DNA from: Streptomyces sp. WMMC940
GTDB lineage: Bacteria > Actinomycetota > Actinomycetes > Streptomycetales > Streptomycetaceae
Reading direction: 5' to 3'
Assembly (NCBI RefSeq): GCF_027460265.1
Contig: NZ_JAPZBC010000001.1
Location: 7,566,920 to 7,630,919, forward strand
DNA: 64,000 bases
A program made the position numbers and the translations under genes. Shown here piece after piece: positions 48,464 through 57,420 of the stretch; positions within the stretch are counted from its first letter, which is position 1; every line of letters begins with the position of its first letter. Under the pieces are notes generated by a model that saw nothing but the letters and a program-made list of their open reading frames with translations, had not been told where the DNA came from and did no database searches.

Positions 48464-49123
48464 TCAACCCCCGGCGCGGTTCGTCTCGTAGGCCCACATC
48501 GCGATCTCGACGCGGTTGCGGGCGCCGAGCTTGTCCATCAGGCGAGCGACATGGGTCTTGACCGTACTGAGACTGATGTGCAGCTCGGCGGCGACCTCGG
48601 CGTTGGTCCGCCCCCGGGCCACCGCGGCGAGCACCGCCTCCTCGCGGTGGGTCAGCGCCTCGACCGGCTGCGGCGGCGCCGTCGAGGCCTCCCCGGTGTG
48701 GGCGAACGCCGCGAGCAGACGCGCCGTGACGCTCGGCGCGATCAGCGCATCCCCGCGCGCCGCCGCATGAACGGCCTGCGCGAGCATGTCGGGTCCGGCG
48801 TCCTTGAGGAGGAAGCCGCGGGCGCCCGCCTTGAGGGCGGCGTGGACGTACTCGTCGAGATCGAAGGTGGTGATCACCACCACCGCCGGCGGGTCGGCGG
48901 CCCCGCTACCGGTGAGCCGCCGGGTCGCCTCGATGCCGTCGATCCCCGGCATGCGGATGTCGAACAGACAGACCTCGGGGCGCAGCGAGCGGGCGAGTTC
49001 GACGGCGCGGTGGCCGTCGGCGGCCTGGCCGACGACCGTGATGCCGGGCTGCGCGTTCAGGATCATGGTGAGCCCGGTCCGTACGATCTCCTGATCGTCG
49101 GCGACCACCACACGCACGCTCAC
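48464..49123 (-). CDS. NarL/LuxR-family response regulator
   Basis: 219 residues from GTG 49123, overlapping the kinase stop as GTGA. Receiver domain: Asp9-Asp10, phospho-acceptor Asp55 in CLFDIRMPG, and Lys in LLKDAG. The C-terminal LuxR helix-turn-helix is TNAEVAAELHISLSTVKTHV. Paired with the histidine kinase upstream, it probably controls the divergent MMPL exporter gene through the palindrome between them. Confidence 0.94.
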   Translation of the reverse strand: MSVRVVVADDQEIVRTGLTMILNAQPGITVVGQAADGHRAVELARSLRPEVCLFDIRMPGIDGIEATRRLTGSGAADPPAVVVITTFDLDEYVHAALKAGARGFLLKDAGPDMLAQAVHAAARGDALIAPSVTARLLAAFAHTGEASTAPPQPVEALTHREEAVLAAVARGRTNAEVAAELHISLSTVKTHVARLMDKLGARNRVEIAMWAYETNRAGG

Positions 49124-50319
49124 GATGCCGATCCGTTCCTCGGAAGCACGGCGGTCACGGTCCATCCGCAGCCGGGGTTCGGGCCGGCGCTGAGCGAACC
49201 GCCGAGCAGACCCGCCCGTTCCGCCATCCCCAGGAGACCATAGCCGGGCGAGCTGCCCGACCGCGGGTGAACGGCGTCGCCGTCGTCGCTCACCCGCAGG
49301 CGCACCGACCGCTCGCCGGCCGCGACCCGCACCTCGATGCGCGAGGCGTGGCGTGCGTGCCGGCGGGCGTTGGTGACCGACTCCTGAACGAGCCGGTAGA
49401 CCGCCGTCGACAGCGCGGGAGCGAGACCGGCGACGTCACCGGTGATCTCGACGTCGACCGCGGGGCCCGCGCCGACGCCGCGGAGGTCGTGCAGATCGGC
49501 GACCAGCGGCAGCGGGGCCAGGCCGGCGCGCTCGCCGGCGCGGCGCAGGACGCGGACCATCGAGCGCATCTCGGCCAGGGTGAGCGACGCCTCCGTCTCG
49601 ATCACCCGTAGCGCCTCGCCGGCGGCGGCGGGGTCGGTCGCCGACACGGCCAGCCCCGCCTGGGCCCGGATCGCGATGGCCGACACGTGGTGGGCGACCG
49701 TGTCGTGCAAATCGCGAGCCAGTTGCTCGCGCTCGACCAGTTTGACCTGTTCGAGCTGCCGGGCGCGGGCGTACGCCCGGAACCGCAGTGCCTCGCCCAA
49801 CACCATCGAGGCGAAGAGGATGGCCAGCCCGGCGATCGCGTCGCCCGGGCCGGTACTGGTGAGCGGGACCGAGAGCACAGCAGGCACCAGTATCACCGGC
49901 AACCCGAGCATCGCCTCGCGCTTCGATCCCCAGCGGAACAGCGCGTAGGGCAGCAGCAGCATATAGACCATCATGTTGAGCCCCGGCTGCCCGCCGCCCA
50001 GCACCAGCATCCACACCTGGGTGAACAGCAGCGTGCCGAACGCGATCCCGACCATGAGCAGCGGCTTCGTCCGCCGCCACAGCAGCGTCGGGATGAGGCC
50101 GACCCCGACGACCAACGACAGGGCCCGCGACGGGACATCCGGCCGGAGGACCCCCTCCAGCACGGCCGCGGGCACCAGCACCCCGACCAGCGCCCAGTCG
50201 CGCCAGCCGGGGCGGGGCGAGTCCGGCGCACTGGTCTCGCCCCACAGGGCGCGGCCCTTGTCCCACAGAGCGCGGGTCTCGCCCCACAGAGCGCGCATGA
50301 GGTGTCGCACGCGACCCAT
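49120..50319 (-). CDS. Sensor histidine kinase (HisKA_3 type, DesK-like)
   Basis: 399 residues from ATG 50319; the open frame continues upstream but the coding character ends here. The N-terminus holds a short repeated motif (RALWGET, RALWDKG, RALWGET), followed by several hydrophobic membrane segments. The phospho-accepting His lies in ARDLHDTVAHHVSAIAI, typical of HisKA_3 kinases, and is followed by an HATPase domain (VQESVTNARRHA, GYGLLGMAERAGLLGG). It is translationally coupled to the response regulator. The signal is unknown; membrane or cell-envelope stress is common for this class. Confidence 0.93.
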   Translation of the reverse strand: MGRVRHLMRALWGETRALWDKGRALWGETSAPDSPRPGWRDWALVGVLVPAAVLEGVLRPDVPSRALSLVVGVGLIPTLLWRRTKPLLMVGIAFGTLLFTQVWMLVLGGGQPGLNMMVYMLLLPYALFRWGSKREAMLGLPVILVPAVLSVPLTSTGPGDAIAGLAILFASMVLGEALRFRAYARARQLEQVKLVEREQLARDLHDTVAHHVSAIAIRAQAGLAVSATDPAAAGEALRVIETEASLTLAEMRSMVRVLRRAGERAGLAPLPLVADLHDLRGVGAGPAVDVEITGDVAGLAPALSTAVYRLVQESVTNARRHARHASRIEVRVAAGERSVRLRVSDDGDAVHPRSGSSPGYGLLGMAERAGLLGGSLSAGPNPGCGWTVTAVLPRNGSAS

Positions 50320-50349
50320 CGTAGAGGCCCCCGCGCACCGCCCGGATCG

Positions 50350-50383
50350 GCCGAAAGTACGGTGCCGGCTTCGTGCTTTCGGC
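50350..50383. promoter_or_regulatory. Inverted repeat in the divergent kinase/MMPL promoter region, candidate response-regulator site
   Basis: The arms GCCGAAAGTAC (50350-50360) and GTGCTTTCGGC (50373-50383) are complementary at 10 of 11 positions with a 12-bp spacer, centred in the 175-bp divergent intergenic region. The half-site spacing is two helical turns, which suits a dimeric LuxR-type regulator. No binding has been shown; this is inference from position and symmetry. Confidence 0.5.
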
Positions 50384-50494
50384 GCCGGTTCCCGGCCCCT
50401 GGGCCGAGGTGCACGGACAGGGCCGACCCACACCATGGCGAAGCCAGGCGTGCACACCGGCGCCGGGTACACCCATTCACCGAGGAGAAGTGAC

Positions 50495-52735
50495 GTGTCG
50501 TCCCTGCTGTTCCGGCTCGGCCGGTTCGCCGCCCGGCACCCCTGGCGCGCGATCGGCGCCTGGGTCCTGGCCGCCGTCGTCGTCATCACCGCCTCGGCGG
50601 CGGTCGGCCGCGACCTCGAGGACACCTTCGACGCCCCCGGGCTCGACTCGCAGCGCGCGGTCGAGCTGCTGTCCGCCGCGGGTTCGGGCGATGCCGGACT
50701 GACCGCCCGCGTCGCGGCCACACCGCGGGACGCCGGCGTGACGTTCTTCGACAGCCCTGCCGCCCGCCGGGCACTCGCCGACGTCCAGGCCGAGCTCTCC
50801 GAACTGCCGGCGGTGCTGGCGGCTTCCGACCCGGCCGGCGGTCTGCGCGACGGGGGGAGAGCGGCCGTGGCCGGGGGCACCGTCTCGCCCGACGGGCGCG
50901 TGGCGCTGGTGACCCTGCGGTATCCGGTGCTACAGAAGCTCGACGCCGGAGATCTGGAGGACCTGAAGGAGGTCGTCGCCGCGCATGCGGACGACACCGT
51001 GCTGCGGGTGGAGGCGGGCGGCGATCTGTTCGTCTCCTTCGAGGAACCGGAGACCGGCACCGGTGAGGTGATCGGGCTGCTGGCCGCCGTCGTCATCCTG
51101 CTCGTCGCCTTCGGGTCGCTGATCGCCATGGGCCTGCCGATCGGCATGGCGCTCGTCGGCCTGGCCCTAGGCGTGAGCGCCATGCCGCTCGTCACCTACC
51201 TGGTGGAGATACCGAGCTGGGCGCCGGTGGTCGCCTCCATGGTCGGACTCGGGGCGGGCATCGACTACGCGCTCTTCCTGGTCACCCGCCATCGCGAGCA
51301 ACTGGCCGCCGGGATGGGCGTCGAGGAGTCGGCCGGGCGCGCCGTCGCGACCGCCGGCCAGGCCGTCGTCTTCGCGGGCGGCACGGTGGTCGTCTCGATC
51401 ATGGGGCTCGCCGTCGCCGGCATTCCCTTCATCGCCGCCGCCGGTATCGCCATCGCCGCCGTGGTGCTCATCATGGTGGCGGCCTCGATCACCCTGCTGC
51501 CCGCCTTCCTCGGACTCGCCGGGCACTCGATCGACCGGTTCGGCCTGCCCCGGCGCCGCGCCCCGCGCGACGGCCGCGCCCTGAGCACCCGGCGCCGCTG
51601 GCAGCGCTGGGGCGCGCACGTCTCCCGCCACGCCGCCGCCTACGCCGTCGGCACGACGGTGCTGCTGCTCGCGCTAGCCGCGCCCGTGCTCGCGCTGCGC
51701 CTGGGCTTCCCCGACGAGGGCACGCTGCCCGCCTCCCGGACCGAGCGGCAGGCGTACGACCTGGTCGCCGAGGGCTTCGGGCCGGGCGCCAACGGCCCGC
51801 TCGCCATCGCGGTCGACCTCGCCGGCGACGCCTCGGTGGTCGAGCCGCTCCACGACGCCGTCACCGGGGACCCGGGGATCGCCTCGGTGGCACCACCGCG
51901 GATCGACACCGGCGCGGGCGTGGCCGTGCTCCTGGCCGTGGCCAACACCGCTCCCCAGGACGACGCGACGCGGGAGACGGTCGAGCGGCTGCGCTCCGAG
52001 GTCTTCCCCGCGGTGCTCGAGGGCAGCCGGGCCCGCGCCCATGTCGGCGGGCAGACGGCCGCCTTCGCCGACCTGGGTGACCGGGTGAAGGACCGGCTGC
52101 TGCTCTTCGTCACCGCGGTGGTCGTGCTGTCGCTGCTGCTGCTGGCGGTGGTGTTCCGCTCGGTCCTGGTGCCGCTCAAGGCCGCCGTGCTGAACCTGCT
52201 GAGCATCGGCGCGGCGTACGGCGTGCTCGTGATGGTGTTCCAGTGGGGGTGGGGGGCCTCACTGATCGGTCTCGAGTCCTCCGTGCCGATCGTGTCGTTC
52301 ATCCCGATGTTCATGTTCGCCATCGTGTTCGGGCTGTCGATGGACTACGAGGTGTTCCTGCTGTCCCGGGTGCGCGAGCACTATCTCGCGACCGGCGACA
52401 ACGACGGCTCCGTGGTGCGCGGGCTGGCCGGAACCGCCCGGGTGATCACCTCGGCCGCGCTCATCATGGTGTCGGTGTTCCTCGGGTTCGTCCTCGGTGA
52501 GGATCCGACCACCAAGATGCTGGGACTCGGTCTGGCGACCGCCATCGCCGTCGACGCGACGGTCGTGCGCATGGTGCTCGTCCCCGCCACGATGAAGCTG
52601 CTGGGCGATGCCTGCTGGTGGCTCCCGGCGTGGCTCGACCGCCTCCTGCCGTCCCTCGACATCGACGGCGGCACCGCCGGCGACGCCGGCGAAGAAGCGC
52701 GCCAGGACCGGGAAGCCACCCTGCCCACCCGCTGA
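50495..52735 (+). CDS. MMPL-family membrane transporter
   Basis: 746 residues from GTG 50495 with GAGGAGA at 50482. It is an RND-superfamily MMPL protein: one N-terminal transmembrane helix (WRAIGAWVLAAVVVITASAA), an extracytoplasmic loop, a block of five helices with the conserved GIDYALFLVTRHREQL, a second loop, and a second helix block with the matching FGLSMDYEVFLLSRVREHY. The two internal halves are typical of the family. Actinobacterial members export lipids, pigments or antibiotics. The gene is divergent from the two-component pair and is probably its target. Confidence 0.93.
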   Translation: MSSLLFRLGRFAARHPWRAIGAWVLAAVVVITASAAVGRDLEDTFDAPGLDSQRAVELLSAAGSGDAGLTARVAATPRDAGVTFFDSPAARRALADVQAELSELPAVLAASDPAGGLRDGGRAAVAGGTVSPDGRVALVTLRYPVLQKLDAGDLEDLKEVVAAHADDTVLRVEAGGDLFVSFEEPETGTGEVIGLLAAVVILLVAFGSLIAMGLPIGMALVGLALGVSAMPLVTYLVEIPSWAPVVASMVGLGAGIDYALFLVTRHREQLAAGMGVEESAGRAVATAGQAVVFAGGTVVVSIMGLAVAGIPFIAAAGIAIAAVVLIMVAASITLLPAFLGLAGHSIDRFGLPRRRAPRDGRALSTRRRWQRWGAHVSRHAAAYAVGTTVLLLALAAPVLALRLGFPDEGTLPASRTERQAYDLVAEGFGPGANGPLAIAVDLAGDASVVEPLHDAVTGDPGIASVAPPRIDTGAGVAVLLAVANTAPQDDATRETVERLRSEVFPAVLEGSRARAHVGGQTAAFADLGDRVKDRLLLFVTAVVVLSLLLLAVVFRSVLVPLKAAVLNLLSIGAAYGVLVMVFQWGWGASLIGLESSVPIVSFIPMFMFAIVFGLSMDYEVFLLSRVREHYLATGDNDGSVVRGLAGTARVITSAALIMVSVFLGFVLGEDPTTKMLGLGLATAIAVDATVVRMVLVPATMKLLGDACWWLPAWLDRLLPSLDIDGGTAGDAGEEARQDREATLPTR

Positions 52736-52772
52736 GCCCCTCGGCGCGCAACCCGAAGGAATGGACAGTGCC

Positions 52773-53792
52773 ATGAAGCCCGTGCGCCCCGGAGCACCCG
52801 GAAGGCCGATGCGAGCGTTCGTCCAACGTGCCTACGGCGCACCCGGCGACGTCCTGCGGCTCGAGGAGGTCGAGCGGCCGGTGGCCGATGACGACGGGGT
52901 GCTGGTGCGGGTGCACGCTGCGTCCGCCAACCCCGCCGACTGGCACCTGGTGAGGGGCGAGCCCTATGTCGCGCGGCTCCAGTTGGGCCTGCGCCGGCCG
53001 TCGAACCCGGTCCCGGGCTGCGATCTCGCCGGGCGGGTCGTGGCCGTGGGCGCCCGTGTGACCACCGTGCGGCCGGGCGACGAGGTGTACGGGTCACCGT
53101 TCGGCAGCGGCCTGGGCGCCTTCGCCGAGTACGCGTCCGTACCCGAGCGGCAACTGGCCCGCAAGCCGCGGAACCTCACCTTCGAGCAGGCGGCGGCTGT
53201 CCCGCTCGCCGCGCAGACCGCCCTGCAGGCGCTGCGCGACCGGGGACGGATCGAGCCGGGGCAACGGGTCCTGATCGCCGGTGCGTCGGGAGGCGTCGGT
53301 ACCTTCGCCGTGCAGATCGCCAAGGCTCTGGGCGCCGACGTCACCGGTGTGTGCAGCACGCGGAACACCGACCTGGTCCGGTCCATCGGCGCCGACCACG
53401 TCATCGACTACACGCACGAGGACTTCACCACGCACGGCCGGCGCTACGACCTGGTGCTGTACCTGGCCGGGACGCAGACACCGCGGGCCTGCCGCCGGGT
53501 CCTCACCCCGAAGGGCACCCTCGTCGTCATCAACGGAGATGCCGAGGGCCGCTGGGTGGGAGCCGTCGGCCGGATCGCCGGGGCACTCGCGATGTCACCG
53601 TTCGTGAGCCAGCGGATGGTGGCCTTCACGGTGCGACCCGAGCGGGCCGATCTGGAGTTCCTGACGGAGCTCGTCGAGTCGGGCAGGGTGACGCCGGTGA
53701 TCGGCGCCACCCGTGTGCTGGCTGACGTCCCCGAGACCATTGGCCAGTTGGAAGGCGGACACACGCGAGGCAAGATCGTCATCACTGTCTGA
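52773..53792 (+). CDS. NAD(P)-dependent zinc-type alcohol dehydrogenase/quinone reductase family protein
   Basis: 339 residues from ATG 52773; GAAGGA at 52755 leaves 12 nt to this start, while an ATG at 52761 touches the ribosome-binding site and is less likely. It is an MDR-superfamily enzyme without structural-zinc cysteines: ASANPADWHLVRGEP, VPGCDLAGRVVAVG, the NAD(P)-binding AGASGGVGTFAVQIAKA and the C-terminal GGHTRGKIVI, as in quinone-oxidoreductase-like members. It lies 37 nt after the MMPL gene in the same direction, so it may share its transcript. The substrate is unknown. Confidence 0.9.
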   Translation: MKPVRPGAPGRPMRAFVQRAYGAPGDVLRLEEVERPVADDDGVLVRVHAASANPADWHLVRGEPYVARLQLGLRRPSNPVPGCDLAGRVVAVGARVTTVRPGDEVYGSPFGSGLGAFAEYASVPERQLARKPRNLTFEQAAAVPLAAQTALQALRDRGRIEPGQRVLIAGASGGVGTFAVQIAKALGADVTGVCSTRNTDLVRSIGADHVIDYTHEDFTTHGRRYDLVLYLAGTQTPRACRRVLTPKGTLVVINGDAEGRWVGAVGRIAGALAMSPFVSQRMVAFTVRPERADLEFLTELVESGRVTPVIGATRVLADVPETIGQLEGGHTRGKIVITV

Positions 53793-53841
53793 GCCGTCTG
53801 AGCCGTCTGAGCCGTCTGAGCCGTCCGGGCTGTCCGGGCCG
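53788..53841 (+). repeat. 9-bp tandem repeat (TCTGAGCCG)
   Basis: Four exact copies of TCTGAGCCG (53788-53823) are followed by two degenerate copies, TCCGGGCTG and TCCGGGCCG (53824-53841). The first unit contains the TGA stop of the dehydrogenase gene. The array is a likely slippage site; loss or gain of units would not alter the upstream protein. Confidence 0.85.
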
Positions 53842-53959
53842 TCTTACGGAAGAAGGCAGGGCCGGGTCCGGTGGCCGGATCCGGCCCGGCGCACGCCCGG
53901 AGGAGAGCGACAGCGGACGGAGCGGCGGGCACTCGCACCGAAGCCGGAGGAGGACGACG

Positions 53960-54209
53960 GTGATCGACCCGACCGACTACGCGGCACTGTCCGCCCTGGA
54001 CATCGCCCGCCGTGTGCGGCGCGGCGAGTTCACGGCCGTGGAGGTCGTCACGGCCGCGCTGGGCGCCATCGGTGAACGCGACGACGACCTTAACGCGTTC
54101 ACCGAGGTCTGGACGGAGGAGGCCCTCGACCGTGCCGCCGGCGTCGACGCGCAGCTCGCCCGCGGCGCCCAGCTGCCGCTCAGGGGCGTGCCGATCGGTG
54201 TGAAGGCGA
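53960..54209 (+). pseudogene. Amidase-signature enzyme, N-terminal fragment
   Basis: Starts GTG 53960 with GGAGGAGG before it. The protein reads DYAALSALDIARRVRRGEFT and LNAFTEVWTEEALDRA, then PLRGVPIGVKASEG, the catalytic-lysine motif of the Ser-cisSer-Lys amidases. Immediately afterwards the match stops: the serine-rich signature and the rest (about 350 residues) are missing, and the frame continues with unrelated sequence to a stop at 54424. It is a 3'-truncated gene with an intact start and ribosome-binding site. Confidence 0.75.
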
Positions 54210-54210
54210 G

Positions 54211-54787
54211 CGAGGGCCCCAGTCATAGCGGTGAGCGGGCGGGGAGGAAGCCACCGGCACCCCGGGCTGCACCCGGATGGCCCTGCTCCGGCCACACCCG
54301 CACGTTCCCAGGGCGCGCGCCCGGGAACGTCCGCCGCGTTCTTCCCGGGATGACGCCCGGGGAGGGCCCGAACGAGGCGGCAGCCAGCCGGAGGCGGCGC
54401 AGGTGGCCGGACTCGCGGTCGTGACCGACCCGCACTCTCCTCGGCCCGGGCAGCCGTACTCCGCATCTCCATCGGCGCCACGGCGTTCAGGAGGTGGACC
54501 ACCCGGTTGTGCGCGCACGGATCGGCGCCCTCTGCGGTCACCCACCGCATCGGACCCTCGGCCGTCCCGGCGTGGCGCGGAGCGTGCCGACGGCCGGTCA
54601 CTCCGAGATGCTCTTCCGAGGCCGAGACGTCTGGCTTCGCCGGTGTGAGATGAGATACGAGTGATGCCGAGTCCGGTGCGGCAGATGTCGATCAGGCAGG
54701 TCCGCGATGTAGCCGGATTCCGGGAACATCCGGTAGGCGTGTGGGGGGACCGGGAGGGTTGATGAGCGGGATGGATATCGTCCTGAC
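54211..54787. other. 577-bp stretch of gene debris between the amidase fragment and the SUKH-like gene
   Basis: No complete gene. It contains the stem-loop sequence at 54302-54330 and short frames without recognisable domains. It probably marks the deletion that removed the amidase body. Confidence 0.5.
54302..54330. repeat. Inverted repeat with a palindromic loop
   Basis: The arms ACGTTCCC and GGGAACGT (8 bp, exact) enclose a 13-nt centre that itself contains the 12-bp palindrome GGGCGCGCGCCC. There is no T-tract, so it is not a classic terminator. It could be an IS or deletion scar, or a protein site. Confidence 0.6.
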
Positions 54788-55510
54788 ATGACAGCGGATT
54801 TCGACCTTGCCGCGTCGCTCGCCAGAGGCGTCGGCGGTCGCTGTGGTGCCTGGACCTTCATCCGGGGTTTCGCCGCCCACTGGGCCGGCGCCGCCCTGGG
54901 AGGCAATGACGGATGGACGGAAAGCGATCTCGGCGCTGCCGAGGAAGGACTCGGTCTCCGGCTGCCGACGGCGCTGCGCGAGGCGTATCTGCTGTTCGGG
55001 CGCAGGCAGGATCTCACCAGCAACCACGATGTACTGCTCGGTCCTGCGGAGCTGTATGTCGACGACGCCAAGGAGGCGCTGGTCTTCCGTCACGAAAACC
55101 AGGGAGCCGCATCCTGGGGCGTCCTCCTCGACAACCTCCAGGATGACGATCCTCCGGTGGTCATCCGGCCCGACCTTGCCGACAAGAGCGCCGAGCGGTG
55201 GGAGGGCTGGCTGGAGCGCCTTTCCCTCTGCTTCGTCGAGATCGTCTTGTCGGAGGCCCTGCAGGCTGACGAAGAGCTCTGCGACTTCCTCGACCTCGAT
55301 GGCGACAGCCTGGAACTGCTGGAGACGCACTTCGTCCGACTTCCGTTCCCCGACTACCCGACCGGCGAGGAGACCCGGTGGTTCCTGGGCCGTGATGTCC
55401 TGCTGCGCGACGATGACGGCGTGGCCATCCTGGCCCGCGGCCGGACAGCGGAAGATCTCGCCCGCGTCCGTGACCTGATCCCGGGCGACTGGCTCAACGG
55501 CGGTAGCTGA
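54788..55510 (+). CDS. SUKH (SMI1/KNR4)-like protein
   Basis: 240 residues from ATG 54788. The pattern WTESDLGAAEEGLGLRLPTA followed by LREAYLLFGRR is the N-terminal signature of the SMI1/KNR4 (SUKH) fold, and the later residues are acidic with several Trp. In bacteria many SUKH proteins are immunity proteins against contact-dependent or secreted toxins; others are of unknown role. No toxin gene is beside it, so it would be an orphan. The ribosome-binding site is weak. Assignment to a SUKH subgroup would need a profile search. Confidence 0.6.
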   Translation: MTADFDLAASLARGVGGRCGAWTFIRGFAAHWAGAALGGNDGWTESDLGAAEEGLGLRLPTALREAYLLFGRRQDLTSNHDVLLGPAELYVDDAKEALVFRHENQGAASWGVLLDNLQDDDPPVVIRPDLADKSAERWEGWLERLSLCFVEIVLSEALQADEELCDFLDLDGDSLELLETHFVRLPFPDYPTGEETRWFLGRDVLLRDDDGVAILARGRTAEDLARVRDLIPGDWLNGGS

Positions 55511-55589
55511 CCATGTCCCAGGCTCCTCCCGGCCGGGCCGCCCACGTTGTCAGACCGGGCTCCGCTGTCGATCGTGGTTGTCGGCTTCT

Positions 55590-55700
55590 TCGCGTCGGTG
55601 GCCTCGACCGGTTCATCGCCCTCGGCACCGCGGAGGCGACGGCCGGCTTCCGAGTCACGTACATCCTCGCGACCGAGCTGGTCGAGACCGGGCGACTGAC
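55590..55700 (+). pseudogene. IstB-like ATPase fragment (IS21 family) in a 649-bp gene-free region
   Basis: In the plus frame LDRFIALGTAEATAGFRV followed by TYILATELV resembles the IstB stretch after the Walker A motif (HLAIALG, then RVRYTLATKLV). The Walker A itself and the remainder are absent. The rest of 55511-56159 shows no recognisable gene on either strand. Confidence 0.4.
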
Positions 55701-56159
55701 ATCTGGGCGACGGGCGTTCTCGCAACTCGCCCACGAAGCCAAGACGGCTGAGGGCCGCCGGTGGATCTCTGAGGGTGCTCTGCGGAGAGCCGTGGCGGCC
55801 ACCGAGCCCATCTGCCCTCCCGCGCTGGGGCGCGGCGCTCCGCACGGGCTCCGGGAACTGCCGTGCGCCTTTCCGCGCGAGTCCCGGCTCTCTGCGGACT
55901 GCCCGGCCCGGCGTATCACCTCGCCGATGGCTTGCGTCGGCAGACCGGCCGACGAACGGTCGGTCGCGGATTCCGCGGGGACGGTGTGGCGCCCGGAGCC
56001 GAGGCGGAGGACCGGCAGCGGTTCCGGGCCGCGCGTGTTCTGCGCGGCCCGGAGCCACTTCTCAGGCCGCCCCGGACTCAGGCCACCCGGACCTGGCCCC
56101 GGAGAGGGATGCCCGCGCGTCTCGGCGGACGTGGCGGGTGGTCCCTACGGCGCCCCGGT

Positions 56160-56831
56160 TCAGGCGATGAAGTCCCGCACCTTGGTGTAGTTGCCGGCAT
56201 GGTCGTTCATGTCGTTGTGGCTGATGCAGCCGACGGACACGTTCGTCGCACCGTTCAGCTTCGCCGACGAGTCCGGGTTGACCAGGGCGTCGCACGTCGA
56301 GTACAGCGCCAGGTAGCCGACGCTGCCGGGCGTCTCGTCCCCGGAGTTCAGGGTGCCGAGAAAGCTGCTGCCGGCGACCATCTCCCAGCACGAGGTGTAG
56401 AAGGCGCAGAAGGCGCTCAGGTCCGTGCCGTGGTTGACGCCGGCCACCGAGACGAAGTCGTCGACGTACGAGGTGCCGCCGTTGAACTTGACGTACCAGC
56501 GGGCGCTCAGGGCGCCCATGGAATGGGTGACGATGTCGACTCTCTCCGCGCCGGTCGCCGCGCGTACCTGGGCGACCTTGGCGGCGAGTTGGGACGCCGT
56601 GGTCTTGTTCGACTGCTTCCAGTCGTAGGACCAGGTGAACAGCTCCGAGGAGTCGTAGCCGTCGGCCTTGAACTTGCCGACCCAGGTGTTCCAGGTGCCG
56701 GCCGAGCTGCTCAGGCCGTGGACGAACACGACCGGGTTGCGGGTCTCGGCCTGTGCGGGCGACGCCGCGAGCAGGGGAGTGACGACGGCGGCCACGGCGC
56801 CGAGGGCCACGGTGCGAGCGGAGCACTTCAT
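56160..56831 (-). CDS. Secreted lipase/esterase (alpha/beta hydrolase, class 2 lipase type)
   Basis: 223 residues from ATG 56831 with GGAG 8 nt upstream; the open frame beyond lacks a ribosome-binding site. A Sec signal peptide is clear: basic MKCSARTV, a hydrophobic core, and a likely cleavage after SPAQA (about residue 29). The mature enzyme begins with NPVVFVHGLSSSAGTW (oxyanion region) and has the nucleophile Ser in VTHSMGAL, where Thr replaces the first Gly of GxSxG. Four Cys could form two disulfides (SAFCAFYTSCW, STCDALV, VGCISH). Catalytic His is probably in HNDMNDHAG. It is a typical small Streptomyces extracellular lipase. Confidence 0.92.
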   Translation of the reverse strand: MKCSARTVALGAVAAVVTPLLAASPAQAETRNPVVFVHGLSSSAGTWNTWVGKFKADGYDSSELFTWSYDWKQSNKTTASQLAAKVAQVRAATGAERVDIVTHSMGALSARWYVKFNGGTSYVDDFVSVAGVNHGTDLSAFCAFYTSCWEMVAGSSFLGTLNSGDETPGSVGYLALYSTCDALVNPDSSAKLNGATNVSVGCISHNDMNDHAGNYTKVRDFIA

Positions 56832-57420
56832 GGAGCTGTCTCCAGCGTTCGGCCACACCTCGTCCCGTGCGGGAGCGCGGTGTGGGTGGGGGATGGGGAG
56901 TGAACACCGGCCGGTGGCGTCGGAAAAGGTGGCACAGGGCAACTGGTTACCGCTAGGTAGCTAAATGTTTCATTCAGATGACAACACTCCGCGTGAGCAG
57001 CTTCATGACGGCATGTCAGAGAATGGTTGTATGCGATGTGGGCGCTCGGGGCTGTCCGTCACGTCGTTCCGGGAGAGGCTGACGACCTCCGGCGAGACGC
57101 CGCCGGCGCACATCGCGGCGGGTGCGCGTGCCGCCGAGCCGACCCGGTGAGCCCCGCGCGCGGACACCCTCTCGACGGAAGGTCCGGTCCGTCCGTCGGA
57201 GGAGTACGGGGAGTCGAGGAGATGTCCGTGGGCTTCGAGTCCCTGCCCCGTGAGCGGGAGGGTTCCGACCGGAACCGACGGAGTCGTGACGCGAGAGGGA
57301 GGAGGGGATCGGCGGGGGCCGCCCTCCGAACGCGCGGATCCGGTCGACCGATCCGGCGACGCGGTCGTCGCACCCCGGCCCCGCCCGACCCGGTCCGGCG
57401 AGACCCGGGCGGTCACGGCG
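56832..57420. other. 589-bp gene-free stretch upstream of the lipase
   Basis: The part next to the lipase contains an AT-rich island (about 56955-57000) that could hold its promoter. Nothing recognisable is encoded on either strand between there and the inositol-monophosphatase fragment. Confidence 0.5.

Noticed and set aside
49973..50494. 174-codon extension before the MMPL transporter
   Set aside because: It is antisense to the histidine kinase and crosses the divergent promoter; GTG 50495 has GAGGAGA and begins the first membrane helix.
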